A stretch of DNA of 64,000 nucleotides from NCBI GenBank assembly GCA_907163375.1, contig CAJQUW010003174.1, positions 124,001 through 188,000 on the forward strand, written 5' to 3'. The notes beneath the pieces were generated by a model. It saw nothing but the letters and a program-made list of their open reading frames with translations, was not told where the DNA came from and did no database searches. Origin of the DNA: Prostheceraeus crozeri. Taxonomy: Eukaryota; Platyhelminthes; Polycladida; Euryleptidae. Shown one piece after another: positions 30,900 to 43,259 of this stretch (the stretch's first letter is position 1; every line of letters starts with the position of its first letter). The position numbers and the translations under genes are program-made.

Positions 30900-33635
30900 G
30901 CCATTAACCGGCAACTGTAGAAGCATTCGGACTTACTCGATACAAAGTTGGAATCTGCGGTAATTTGATGTACTAAATAATATATTTTCGTCCCAAAGAT
31001 GACTTCACTTACGGTGATCGATTTTCAGACTGATCTAAAAATATATCGCTGCCGGAGAGCGAAGAATTATCACAATATACATATTTTTGGACTGCACGAC
31101 TTCTTATGGAAGTTTTCATGGACTTTTAATCTAAATAACATAATACATTTTTGTGAGTCACTGCACTACTATTTTGTACTATATAAGTAGTATTTGAATA
31201 ACATTATTTGAATATCAAAAAGCTACTTTATGACCTCAAAACGTATGATCTTCTTGATATTTGTATGTCATTGATAAAAGGGGAAAACTGCACCTTGCAG
31301 AAAAAAGCCGTGAGTGATGCGAAATGATGTGAAAGATATACTCGTTTTTTTACAATATTTTGATTAAAGAAGTTATACGAGCAGAGCAATATATATATAT
31401 AGGGCATTACATAATAGCTAGCGTCTTTCACACTTATAACAGTTTAGAGAAGCGTACCTCTTACAGAAGTGAGATGCCCTTTTTCAAAGCTCTTACTCTT
31501 GAACAAGCTGTGGCACTCATCGAAGATTTAGATGACGAGGAATATGATGCTGTAGATGTAGCTGTACTGCCACCTGAGAACAATGCTGATAGCGACGTAG
31601 ACGAAGTCAACGAAGATGATGTTGGAAATATCGCAGAGGTCTGCGATGTACCCGGAACACTAGAAATTCGAACATCCCCAACCAATGATGAACCAAACGA
31701 AACAATGGAAAACGATGAAGAAGACGAGCTTTGTCGACCAGAGTGGATCGAAGCTGCAGATCCTATTTGGCAAAAATCTAAAAGTCTATACACCCAACTT
31801 TCTTCCGAAGAAAATCATCATGATAGGAAGATGACAGCAAAGAAGGAAGAACTAGATGGATTATCTCCAATTGAACTTTTCGAGAAAATGTTTGACAACC
31901 GCTGCGTGGATTTACTGGTAACAGAGACAAATCGATATGCAACTCAACGAAATGAAACGAAATTTCATGTGAAAGCAGCTGAAATCAAGGCTTTTGTTGG
32001 AATTATACTTTTTACAGGGTATCATCGATTACCATCACAAGAGCATTATTGGTCTTTAGATCCCGATCTCCAAGTACCGCTAGCTTGCGAATGCATGCCT
32101 GTCAAAGCGTTTCTGGCAATCAAACGATTCATTCATTGCAATGATAATGACCTTCTCATAGATCCAATCAATAAAGCAGATAGATCATTCAAAATTAAAC
32201 CATTATTTGATCTTCTCAACGAAAATTTCAAGAATTTCGGCTTTTTCAGCAAATATCTGTCAATTGATGAAATGATCATAAAATATTTTGGGCACCATGA
32301 ACTAAAGCAGTTTATACGCGGAAAGCCGATCCGTTTTGGTTATAAGCTGTGGGCCTTGTGTAGCGATAATGGTTACGTCTACGACTTCTTCCTTTACCAA
32401 GGAAAGGAAACAGATGCCAAACTGTGCAAGATTCCAATGGGCGGAAGGGTCGTTTTGCAACTTGCGTCAAAAATCGATCATCCTCAAGGGAAAGAACTTT
32501 TCTTTGACAATCTATTCACCAGTCCGTCTCTTTTGGTCACGCTTACAAAAATGGGCTTCAGGGCCAGTGGGACAATACACGCTAACCGAACAAAGAGGGC
32601 CCCTTCTCCTCAAATAAGGAGATGAAGCAAAGAGGATCAACTCATCAGACGTTTGACAAAGCCAACCAACTTCTCTTTATTAAGTGGAGCGATAATAACT
32701 TTGTTCACATAGCCACAAATTACTCCTCAGTCGAGCCGAAGGTCAAGGTTGCACGTTACAGTCGAACAGAAAAGAAAAAACTTGATATTGAAATGCCCCA
32801 CGCAATTGCCGAGTACAATCGTCATATGGGAGGTGTTGTTCATCACGATTGGCTGGCATCTCATTATGCAATTGGCATACGAAGCAAGAAATGGTACTTC
32901 CCTCTATTGATGCGAAGTATACAGATGGCCCTTGTGAACGCATCGATCATTCACAGAGAAATAGTGGACAAGAAGGAGCAGCTTTCACTTCTTGAATTTA
33001 CGAGAAATGTTGCCGTATCGTATATGAAATTGACTTATGGGCAGCCATCTGTGCTTTCTAGACATCGGGCAAGTCACATCACGGGAGTCGCAAGCTCAAC
33101 TATTGATTTTCGATTTGATGGTATCGATCATCATATACTGATGCGTTCCAATCAACGGCATTGTCAGGGACAGAACTGTAGATCTCGACCATTGTCATAC
33201 TGTGGAAAATGTGACATAACTCTCTGCAAGCGTTGCTTTATTCCCTACCATAGACGATAACATAATGTGCATTTAAATCACTGCAAATAATTACTCTTTA
33301 GAGCCAGACTAAAATAATTCAACGCTGTATAACTATACGGTCTGGTCATTTATGCAATAAAAAATAAACACAGGATGAAAAAATGACGAAATTGCATATT
33401 TTGATATTCAGTGTGCTGTAGATAAGAAATTATAAAAAAATATAGAAAAAATCAAATAATTAATCACCTGATGCCTATGATTAGAGGGTTGAATCGCATT
33501 GTTTAGATCCATATTCTGTTTTATAACGCTATATTAAAAGAAATATACCAAAATTGTATCTTAAATATTGAATACATAACGAATACCTGCTCCTATGTAC
33601 AATGATCTATTTATATGCCGCTGCCGGTTAATGGG
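30900..33635 (+). mobile_element. piggyBac element c (nearly complete)
   Basis: Right TIR TGCCGGTTAATGGG is followed by TTAA (33636-33639). Left TIR begins gCCATTAACCGGCA after tcaa (30896-30899), one substitution from TTAA. The interior carries an almost full transposase gene on the plus strand. Its TIRs differ from those of elements a, b and d, so it is a separate family. Confidence 0.88.
31474..33260 (+). pseudogene. piggyBac transposase, one frameshift, altered third catalytic site
   Basis: About 595 codons from ATG at 31474. Order: acidic N terminus with PPENNAD and NEDD; first catalytic D in LSIDEMI; then KPIRFGYKLW; second D in LFFDNLFTS; a one-base frameshift near 32598; IAEYNRHMGG; KKWYFPLL; and a C-terminal cysteine-rich domain starting RHCQGQNC with YCGKCDITLCKRC. 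The usual GGVD that carries the third aspartate reads GGVV here, while the second D of this region (HHDW) is kept. The frameshift and this substitution predict an inactive protein. Otherwise it is the most intact piggyBac gene in the window. Confidence 0.85.
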
Positions 33636-33915
33636 TTAATCAATTTTCATCACTAAATTTATGTTATATTTCTTGAATAATAATGTGGGCGGACACACGG
33701 CCATCTTTTGAAGCTAATCCTGATCATTGTCTTCGATTTTGTTATTTTGCTCTTCTGTGGCAGATGTGGTTCGTGATATTATCACTTAAGAAAATACTCT
33801 TTGAGGCTGAGCATAGAAGAAATAGCAACCCGTCGAAATGCTAGTTTAGTAAATAAACATAGCCTCTGTAAGGTCGTCATGACACGGAGGATTTGTAAAA
33901 TATTGTTTTTCTTTC

Positions 33916-36418
33916 TGCATTCCTATCATGATCAGTGAAATCTGAGGCAATTTCTCCAAAACTGTAGAAATTTGCATTCTCACATGTGGTACTGGGTCTC
34001 AAACTCGAGTTCATTAAATAAAATCGAAACTGCATACACATTGGGGATTAAATTAATACTGAGTTTCATTTCTACCTGCCATGCGTACTCCATGATTGGA
34101 AGATAGATTTGTAAATGCCGTTTACGGATAGCATTGATGGGAGATTTTTAGGACACTGTAAACTGTAAACAGCCACTTATCGGACAATTTGTGAGCCGCA
34201 TCTGTATTTTGGTACTTACTGCGTATTGTCAGACAAATTTCCTGCTTGTCAGACAATTTTTGTCTCATCGCACGAACTAATTTACATTATTGCGTTTACT
34301 GCCTATCATGCTACTTATGACTAATATATACACTTTTATTGAAATTGGATGGTATCTTTGATAATTTTCAATTATAGAATATACAAAGTTGTAAATAAGT
34401 AGGGTTCTTTGTATGCACCTTGAGGCATGGCAATAACAGGTCTGGATATTTGACGTATTGATGCCATCTTTTAATTCTGTTTTTACAATGTTTTTTACAG
34501 CTTTTAAGGGTGTATATACTTCCCTAAAGTTGACGTTGACACAGCAGACTTGTAAAGTATCAGAGTTGTTCATAATGCGAGTGTGAATGAGTGGAGCAGA
34601 GTTAGAACCTATGTGATTAGGAGTGACTAGTTGCCATTAGCTGATGTTGAATAGTTTGATCATATTTAAGCACTTTGAGTTTGAGAGACAATACTTCTAG
34701 AAAAGTAGACAGAATTGTGTGATATTTTGGCGAATAATTGTCTCATCGTGTCTGCTTTGAACAGCCACTTTTGGTTGTTCATTGTCTCATGATGTCTGTT
34801 ATTTGGCTGATTACAGTTTACAGTGTAGATGTTTTGTTTCACTTTTATGACGATATATTTTTTTGCTTTAGGATTCTGAGGGTTCCATTTCTATATATAT
34901 ATTTTCATCAGCTCTACAGCGCATCTGCAGCGCTGTCTTTGAACTTAATGAGGGCCCAACCTTCAGAAATTCAAAAGTAAACAATAATTATTTGATGAGT
35001 GACATTATTTTTCATACTTGATTTTGAATTTTAGGGGAAAATTTTGTCGCACTTTGAAATTTTATTTTTAAGCCGTTCTGAATCGGCTCAGTCATCTCAG
35101 AGCAGTATAGAGAGAGAATTTCTGTAATTGTTGATTTCAAGCATTGGTTCTCACGGACTTGTGATTCCCTGTTACATACCTGAATTTTTAATAACTCTGG
35201 AGGGACAGATTTGATCAGAATGAAAAGAAAAATGGGCTTAGAATAGCATCATTTTGTTAGATGTCATGCATCATGGATAATCATCACATGCTATAAAATG
35301 CGCTGAAAACGCTTCATTTCCGCATTATTTGCTCTAGCAAAATCGGTGAGTAAGCCGCTGAATAAAGATCACTTCCACAACAGAGCATCTTGTTTGACAG
35401 TTTCATTCAACGGCTTGCAATCTATTTGCAGAGCTCTGTGCGACATATGAATGCAGACGCCGAATCTCAAAGCTTCAGAGAAGGTTTTACCAATTAATCC
35501 CTTGATATTCGATAGAAATTAATCGCGGATATCATTCCTCTAGCTAGGCATCGCGTCAAAGCTGCAAAGATTTCACATTTTCACATTACAAATTCATCTA
35601 TGATAAGATATCATTTTGCTGCAATGTTTGATGGCAAAGAGACTTGAAATTTATTTTTTAAAAGCTTCCGTTTCTTTCTGCTTTCATAACAATGCTACAT
35701 GACTATTGGCGTTCATTTTATGTCATGAACTGCCTTGAGGATAGCTCTCAGACAAATTTGACGAATTGTTTATTACAAACAGATAATGACATGATTGAGA
35801 AGCCATAAGCAATGAAAATTTACTTTGTATTTTGCCTGGGGAATTTGGAATCAGTGATTTAATGAGGAATTATTGAAGAATATTGCTCAAGTGAGTTCGA
35901 TGACTCGCGCACTGTAGATAGTATTCCTTCAGTCCTTAGGGATTTTGAGATTATTTGCAATTACTAACCAGGACACTCATGAAGAATGCGACTGTAAATG
36001 TGGAGAAGAAACTAACGCTAAATACATAATGCTGTGTGGGCAGATACTATACTTGAGGTGTTTTAATACACTTCAAGTTTGGTTTTAATCAAGTATTCCC
36101 TAATTTGCAAGAATCAACAAAATACGGAAGAGGTTGAAGCGGAATAGCAGGGCGTGCAATAAGTTAGGGCCACCAACAGCCTAGTGCTCTCTAAGCCAAT
36201 GACAGATCATCAAAAAGTTGAAATGAAAAGAAAAAATAGCTCTCTTCGACTGATTTGCGATGTTATCAAATCAAAAAATGAAAAACTCACTTTTTTACCT
36301 TAGAATTAGTCATGAGTTTACGGTTTTCTTTTCATTACGATATTATTGACTGATGAATTTCAAATAGGCATATTATCAGGAAGTCTCTCAACCGATTTAT
36401 GCGAGATAGAAAAAATGG
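33916..36418. repeat. 2.5-kb dispersed repeat, copy C (inverted partner of 1808-4329)
   Basis: Reverse complement of 1808-4329 with small indels (2503 against 2522 bp). It contains MITE M1 copy C at the matching position. Outside these limits the flanks are unrelated. Confidence 0.8.
34154..34825 (-). mobile_element. MITE family M1, copy C
   Basis: TIRs CACTGTAAACTGTAAACAGC and the inverted ATTACAGTTTACAGTG. It is orthologous by duplication to copy A and slightly shorter near its right end. The 98-codon frame is intact at complement 34277-34573. Confidence 0.75.
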
Positions 36419-36925
36419 CTTCGGTACACTGTTATTCATGAATTCCTAAATTAGTAGTAGAAAGATTAACCCTAGCAAGCTCAGAAGGTGACATGCCACG
36501 TGTAATTACGGAGCACCCAAACATCCGTGGTTAAAGACATTCTATTCTTCTACGTGCGTGCATACGCGCTGCACTAAGAGTCAGAAATCACTTGATATGA
36601 TGCTGTTAAAACATGGGGGAAGCTTATGAATACGCGCGGGCGAGCTTTGTAGTTTACGCGTCGTCTGCGGTTGTCCTTGTTGCCGCTTGAACCACGGATG
36701 AACCGCAAAGCATGTTCTGCCTTCCCTGAGCATGAAATTGAGACCCTATCACATTGTTTAGCCTCTGATACATGCAGACACATGAAATGCAATTGATATC
36801 CATGTTCTTTTGAATCAACGCGTCACGTGATCTTCAACAATCAAAATAGCGTGATTTCATTGAATCGATTGCTATGTGAGTTTTCATGGAACAGCGTTTT
36901 CCTGAGGCAGCACAGAAGTGGTTAA

Positions 36926-37374
36926 TTGATTGTTCATGTCAGCCCCTGTTGCTATCACGGCGGCGGTTCCTTTACAGCTAACGACTCGCGGTCACTTCTT
37001 AGGAAAGTTGATATTTTGGCGACCAACTGTCCACTTGGATGTCTTCCGTTTGTTAAAGCATTTCGGAGTTTGAATAGTGTCGTGGCCAGCTGTTTCTCTT
37101 TCACGCTCGAGGACAAAATCCGTGAGTTCCGTGACGACTACCTCTCGGCCTTACTGTGACACCTAAGATTCACGCAATTTTTCACTACGTGAGAGAATTT
37201 TGCCTCTCAAAACATGAAGGACTGGGAAAGTACTGCGAACAAAGCTCAGAATCCGTTCACAGGAACTTCAACGATTTCTGGCAAAATTACAAAATGAAAG
37301 ACTGTGACAAATTAAATAACAGAAACAGACTTCTCAGAGCCGTTTTGGCTTACAGTGGACGTCATCACATATGA
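36926..37374 (+). pseudogene. RAG1-like transposase, C-terminal part of core (RAG1L-3)
   Basis: Two frames joined by a one-base shift near 37153. The first has GGGSFTANDSRSLL, matching GEFTGNMCRLLL of RAG1L-2. The second has an H-x3-H, GLGKYCEQSSESVHRNF with the third catalytic glutamate, and a final AYSGRHH matching YNGRHL of RAG1L-2. The N-terminal zinc region and both aspartates are missing. It is clearly distinct in sequence from RAG1L-1 and RAG1L-2, so a third family. Non-functional. Confidence 0.75.
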
Positions 37375-37633
37375 TTTTGATTGAAATTTGTTTTTCTCAG
37401 ATAAATATGTTGTTGGAAAAATAACTTTGTTTTTATTGAATAATAGAAAGGTTTTGAAAGCATAAATATGAGTATAAAACGAATGTCCTAATGAATAAAT
37501 TCGGAATCAATGTATAAAATAGAATTGCACTTAATACCTCTACCGGACAGATTATCTCATGATTTGAATATTTGATCAGCGATTATAAAGTGCGGCCTAT
37601 TTTTTGTAATTAAATGCATGTAGCAATAGGAAC

Positions 37634-37899
37634 ATAGCAAGAAAAGACGTCGATGAAAGTTCTTTCTGATGCCAGATTTGAACTCAGCACTATCGAATTA
37701 CCCCAAAACCGTTTAGAAACCACATGGGAAATTTTCTAGCTGCAAATAATTAATCGGTTTCGTTTTCGACGGCCGCCATTTTGTTTTTTTGCATATAGCA
37801 AAGAAAGACGTCGTTGAAAGATTTTTTTTGATGTCAGATTTGAACTCGGCCTCATCGAATTACCCCAAAACCTCTGAGAAACCTTATGGGAAATTTTCA
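37634..37899. repeat. two-copy tandem repeat, about 160-bp period, in RAG1L-3
   Basis: AAGACGTCG, CAGATTTGAACTC, ATCGAATTACCCCAAAACC and GGGAAATTTTC occur in order in 37634-37739 and again in 37794-37899. The period resembles the subterminal units of RAG1L-1 and RAG1L-2. Confidence 0.8.
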
Positions 37900-38135
37900 A
37901 GTTAAACCCGCACGTTCCGACTCACCGTGGCAAAGTCTTTATAACAGGACTGCTGACAGATGTTGCAGCAATGTCACGCATAGCCACGGATGTTTAGGGT
38001 CATTGTAATTACGCCTGAATTACGCGTAATTGAGCGTGGTGTGACACCTAGTGCGGTATCTAGAAAAGTCCTCAACAAGTGATAGGCTTTAATTAATGTA
38101 AAGAATTTTTGATCCAATAATTTCATCATTTCAGA

Positions 38136-38350
38136 TTTCAGTGTTTTGATAGAGGAGTAATCGGACGAACGCCATTCGATGAAGATGCACGATAGCAGTA
38201 AATTGGCTCCGAAATTTGGTTACAAGTAAGTACTAGAAGGAGTACTGAACCTGAGTACCAACTTTGCGACTAAGAGATGAGTCCCAAAATCTAGAACTCT
38301 TCCGTATTTATACAGGACTTAATGATTAACAGTGCAAGGCAATCGGGACT
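38136..38350. repeat. dispersed repeat R3 region
   Basis: 38136-38200 matches the reverse complement of about 49190-49250, and 38220-38334 (ending TTAATGATTAACAGTG) matches the short MITE at 49010-49161. The MITE-like part is shortened at its left side here. Confidence 0.55.
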
Positions 38351-39716
38351 TTACTACACCTAACTGTATTTGTCCGGAGAGCCTCGTAGACATTTTTGAT
38401 ATTGCTTAAAAATTATGCCACTTAGCTCTTAGAACTTAGTTTCTGCGCATTTATGACAAGCAACCCAAATTTAATCTCACTTGGCCCATCTATTGGAGCT
38501 TAAAAAATTAAACTTCAAGAAAAGCACTTCTTTGAAATCGAGAATTTTTTCTTGCAACACTAAGCAGATTTATCAAATTAAATCACTTGTAGACAATTGA
38601 GTGTACACTTGAAGTTACAATTAACATGATCATCCACCCACGAATGTATCTATGTAATTATTGCATGAAAAATGGTAGTAAGATTCAACCACTACTCATT
38701 AGAGTTTTATGAGTAGGGCAACCCAAGTACTTTAAAGCTTCGTAAAGCATCGTAAAGCATCATCAAGCACGATAAAGTCACGTGATTTAAAAATAGCACC
38801 ATAAATTGATGCTTTGAATTGAAAATGTTTTTTGGAAGCATCGCATTTTGCTTGTGAACTGATTTTTCCATCATAATAAACGATCGATGAAATTTGCCGA
38901 AAATCGATTGCACGTGAATTCTTTGTCCGTTGCATGATATGATTTATCCGACTGCGCACGCTGTATGACTGTTGCAGGGAGTGCTTTAAAATTGCTTTAC
39001 CCAATTAGCTTCTCGTAGACTGCGTTAGGCATCTATAGACACAACTCTGGTAGGTAAATCGAATTTTCTGAAGTCAAATTTCAATTCCTTGACCGGTTGG
39101 CCAGTTATGATCTAGGCAGAAAGGAATTCTTTTCAACAACTACCACGCACGGGTGAACAATGAGGAGAATAATGCAGCCATGATGGCAGTGTACGTCATG
39201 GATAGTTACAGAAGTGTTGTCCTCTGGTAACTGAACACTCACGCAAGTGCCTGCATGACGTCGCAGGAGGCTAATCGTTCTAATGCACAAATGTACGTAT
39301 AATGCACCGTACATATTTATATGAAGACTGAGGCGTGAACCAGCATCTACTTTTGTACAAGTATCGACCTCTAAGTTAAAGGATTATTGAGAAGCATGTC
39401 ATCTTTAAGAGACAATTTTCAAACATTCAGCTGCTTTATCACATTCTAGGAAATAATAAGATTAATTTCGAATTGAAAATTTGTACGTAGATGTGACGTC
39501 TATGAATGGCACATGCTATTATTTAATTCACAACTATGCAGTTGCTTGTTTATTTGGGGTTGGCGTAGTCTGTCAGTGTGCAATGCACATGTCAAGGATC
39601 ACTCAAAAATCACTGTCAAGGACGAATCTCCTTTTCCCCCATTACTTCGCTTCGCTTCGCGCACTGTGTTGTAAGTCGAATGAGCTTCGTAGCAAGAAAA
39701 GCTCGTGCTTAGGCTC
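38351..39716. other. anonymous AT-rich stretch
   Basis: No gene found. AAGCATCGTAAAGCATCATC-like short direct repeats occur near 38743-38765. Confidence 0.4.
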
Positions 39717-39720
39717 TTAA

Positions 39721-41435
39721 CCTATTCATGCGCACATGTAGAAATAAGGACAACACATGGAATTCCTTCTAGCATTTTATCGAATTGAACCCAATTACGA
39801 AGCAAACCAAATTTCATCGCAATCGAATTGATAGTTTTTGAGGATTTGAATGTATGTTATAACATTGTGCATTATTGTTAACAAATCGTGTTGGAAAAGA
39901 TGAAAAGAATCTTATTTTCAAATGACCAGAATTTAATCATTCGGACAGAGCATAACAATTACAAGTCTACTTTGTATGGAAATACTCATAGCATAGATTT
40001 GGATGCAAAGTACTTCATCATTGATAAGCCACTCATACGAGCGTATTCATATGAATATGTGCGATCCATATCCACAACTCGCCAATGCAACGTGTCTACT
40101 GTTCTCCGCTTGGATGCTGGCCCTTGGTTTGCCGTGTCCATGGTAACCTGCTCGTCTGGCGCATGAAGGTGAACTTGTACAGGAGCATCCAATTGAGGCC
40201 GCGACAAATGTTGGATAGATGGGCTTTCTTCGTCTTTAAATTCATATGCAGATCCCAATCAATCGCAAGGTGGTTCCAATTACATCAATCACTATTCGCT
40301 ATCGCTCCATTCAGCTCGTACTCTGCGTTGAAGTCATTGCGTCGCTCAATCTGGAATCGAATACATGTATTTAGCAGTATCAAGTCATTTCAGACATCCA
40401 TTGTTTCGTCACATCTAACGACACAAGAACATCTCATACCTTTTACTAATATCAGGAGTGTGATTTGGAATGAATCTGACTCATGGGTTTGTCTGTCTTA
40501 TTCTCTAATTCGAAAGCAATTAACAGTCGTACATTAGAAGGTCATCAAAAGCAGCAGCAGATGTTTGGCAGGGCACTTTGTACTTCGCGCGTCACAGCGA
40601 ATCAGTAAATATCTGCAGCTACTCTACATGCGTGATGTGATAGCTCTGTGGTAGGGAGTTGGCCATCCAAGTATAAGGTTCTGAGCTCGCCGGTCAATGG
40701 TGACATTTTTTTCGCTCGTGATATAGCTCAAAATATGATTTAGCGGATGTATTGAGTCTCAAGAATCTTCACATTTTGTTCATGCTGTCGCCGTAGAGAT
40801 GTACATACCTTCTTACGTTTACTTCACGCTACGTTTTGCATGATTTTGTTTTCTCTGTAGTTAACGATAATTCTAGAGTAGATTATTCCAGCCATATTAT
40901 CATAAGTATATTGAAGATCTACATCCTTTTTTAGAAGAAAATGCAATCGTTCTTCATCCTTGATGTAAGAATCATGTTACACGGTAAAATCAACTAGCAT
41001 TCTCCAACACCATTTTCTATCTAAAGTTTACAGATTTACGCAATGTATGTTTAAACAGCATTTTTATTTTACATGACCTTTTTGTAATAAGACTATCTTC
41101 AATCGTCATCTATTCAATGCTGCAGTAAAACTATGGTCATCGCACAACTAATGCGTATCGATAAAGAAAATATAAATCAGGGAACTTACCTCTGCAGAGC
41201 ATCCAACTTTGCCTTCCGAGACATTTTGAAAATTTGAAATTTCGTCCAAACAGATCAGGCTTTATAATCAAGCTATTCAAGCAAACAGCCATGTTTCATC
41301 ACAGATTTCTTAAATTAGTTCATGAACAATAATTTGATATCGTATTAAGTCTTTATATGCAATGCATTCAAAATGACAGTTGAATATTAAGTAGTACGTA
41401 TTTGTATGTTGTAACATACATTGCGCATGAATGGG
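39721..41435 (-). mobile_element. piggyBac-type element d (TTAA-flanked)
   Basis: TTAA at 39717-39720 and 41436-41439 flank CCTATTCATGCGCA and the inverted TGCGCATGAATGGG. A minus-strand open region (39986-40258) is rich in acidic and P residues. Near 41200-41226 a minus-strand ATG opens SRKAKLDALQR and ends at a consensus donor GAG|GTAAGT, suggesting a short first exon. No catalytic motif survives, so the assignment rests on ends and flanks. Confidence 0.65.
40632..40700 (+). other. tRNA-like sequence (SINE head or pseudogene) in piggyBac d
   Basis: TAGCTCTGTGGTAGGGAG is a good A box, TTGGCCATCCAA forms an anticodon-like stem, and AGGTTCTGAGCTC is a diverged B box. The fold is imperfect, which favours a SINE-type or pseudogene origin. 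Confidence 0.4.
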
Positions 41436-41889
41436 TTAATTTAATTAACTGCTTTACGCTTTGTTTTGTATGCGATGATATCACATTATTCAAGCAAAAT
41501 AGTAGTTATTGTTTTGCCATTTGTAGGTCTATTGTTTATTGCGCTACGTAGTTTTCAGCTCAATGCATAGTTTGTACGTAATTTAGAGCAAATTGGAATG
41601 CTCAGAGATCAGCAAGCTATATATTTTCACACCTTATTTCTGATTTTTGGAGCCCTAATGTGGCAATATTTCAAATAAAAATATGCTTTAATGGAAATAA
41701 TACATATTAATCCAATCTACACCAATAAACTACAGTCCGTTTCATAAAAAGTGGATCATCCTAAAATTTGACTAAATAAAACATAAGTATGATACAGAAA
41801 GCATTTTTCATGTTATTTCATGTCCCTAATATATTTAAATGTCCTTATATAATCTGATAAGCTATGATACAGTAACAGTTCTTAAGAAG

Positions 41890-42700
41890 CTAATATTTTG
41901 TGGCCCTACCCTTATTGTCAATGACCTTACCGATTCGTCTAGGCATTGATTCGATGATATCGTTGATTTTTGACTGATCTAACTTTCTCCACTCTCTTTT
42001 TAACAGTGACGTAAGTTGTGATACGCCATCTGTACACTCTAAACCAGCAACTCCTAAATCACACACTAAAGCAAGACACTATTCGTAACTAATAGAAAAA
42101 TCCTAAAGCAAAGCGTTTTAGAAGGCTAGCGCACTAGGGTTATTGTTCTCTTTAGTATGTCAACATTCTATTTCACGCAACCTCCTAAAATTCTAGTGTG
42201 TGGCGCTTTAGGATGCTTGTTTCTTCGATTTTGGGAGGTGCTGGTTTACAGTGTAGGTAGCAGTGAACGACGAACGTTACGTTTTAGAATACTCCATGCA
42301 TTTTCTATGGGATTCAGATCAGGAGAACGAGGTGGCCAAGATAATGTCCTAAGCCCTAATTGAGACTTGCATAAGTTGACTCTACTACTCCTGTGACACG
42401 TAGCATTATCATCCATAAATAACCAAGTCGATGGATCACCAAGTTGATCTGTCATTTGGCCAATGTTCATTCGTAAAACATTCACATAGCGTTCAGAATT
42501 CATGGTTCCTTGCTGTATGTGAAGTTCAGAGCTGCCATTGGTCCAAATTCCAGCCCAAATCAGTAGAGTCGCACCACCTAGTACCCGGGGACGATGTAAA
42601 TGTCTCGGAATATCCTGATCAGATTATCATCATTGTGCCATTGATGCACATTTGTGTAAGAGACATTTAGTCGCTTGCTTGTAGCTCGCAAAGAAACCCT
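41890..42700 (-). pseudogene. Tc1-like transposase, 5'-truncated, split by a MITE
   Basis: From upstream: RPRVLGGATLLIWAGIW, then FMDDNATCHRS with the second catalytic aspartate of the D,D,E triad, SWPPRSPDLNPIENAWSILK with the catalytic acid and the PDLNPIE signature, then after the MITE DGVSQLTSLLKREWRK, SMPRRIGKVI and the end ATKY with stop at 41890-41892. Deleting the MITE and one TA makes the frame continuous. The N-terminal DNA-binding domain and first aspartate are lost. Confidence 0.85.
42035..42253. mobile_element. 219-bp MITE, TA-flanked, inserted in Tc1 transposase
   Basis: Ends CACTCTAAACCAGCAACTCC and the inverted GGAGGTGCTGGTTTACAGTG, with TA on each side (42033-42034, 42254-42255). 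Confidence 0.85.
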
Positions 42701-42715
42701 AGTTCTAGCAAGGCT

Positions 42716-43257
42716 GACACTTTGCCTTTTGTGAATGCGATCTCGTTATTGTTCATTTGTGCTTTGTATTGTTTTCAACCGGTAAGAGATAGATTTCTAG
42801 CTGAAAGCAATCAGGAGTGCTGCCAACACCACCGCAACGAAGTCAGGAAGCTATGGAACATGGAGTCCAGTTTATCACATGTAGCAGTTACATTATTGTT
42901 GATGAATAATGGTGCTATACTGGCTCTGATTGACCGATTTTCTTTATTTTTGTTTTGCTTGATAGCTTTTGGCTTGTAGAACAACATATTACATAATAAA
43001 GGAAACAAATGTAATTTTATAAGAGTGAGGTATGATTTTGTGTAACATTGCCAAATGAAGATCAAATTATCTACTACTTTTATATCTATAACAGGAAAGC
43101 AACTCAATATTCATGCTTGAAATTTCCAACAATGATATTTGTAAGCACAACTGACATATCTTCCAAATTTCACAGAGTTTAAGTTTGGCGGAGTTAGACA
43201 AAGTTGAACTTAAGGCGAAGTTTAAGGGTGATCCATTTTTTATGAAACAATCTGTAT
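42716..43257. other. anonymous spacer
   Basis: No gene or repeat end seen between the Tc1 remnant and MITE M2. Confidence 0.4.
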
Positions 43258-43259
43258 TA

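Larger units (their letters stand above)
36497..38038 (+). mobile_element. RAG1-like transposon remnant RAG1L-3
   Basis: The end regions share an inverted block, GTAATTAC followed by AAACATCCGTGG, near 36501-36530 on the left and 37984-38015 on the right. CACG lies at the outer edge of both, but exact termini and target duplication are uncertain. Inside is the 3' part of a RAG1-like gene on the plus strand. It is about 1.5 kb, so most of the gene is deleted. Confidence 0.6.
41733..42715 (-). mobile_element. Tc1-like transposon remnant
   Basis: The 3' end carries TA followed by CAGTCCGTTTCATAAAAAGT, a Tc1-type terminus. The opposite terminus is missing. It contains the C-terminal two thirds of a Tc1 transposase and a nested MITE. 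Confidence 0.75.

Noticed and set aside
31461..31793. Serine-rich minus-strand frame of 110 codons
   Set aside because: Antisense of the acidic N terminus of the piggyBac c transposase.
40085..40537. 150-codon plus-strand frame in piggyBac d
   Set aside because: No motif; it overlaps the more plausible minus-strand transposase remnant.
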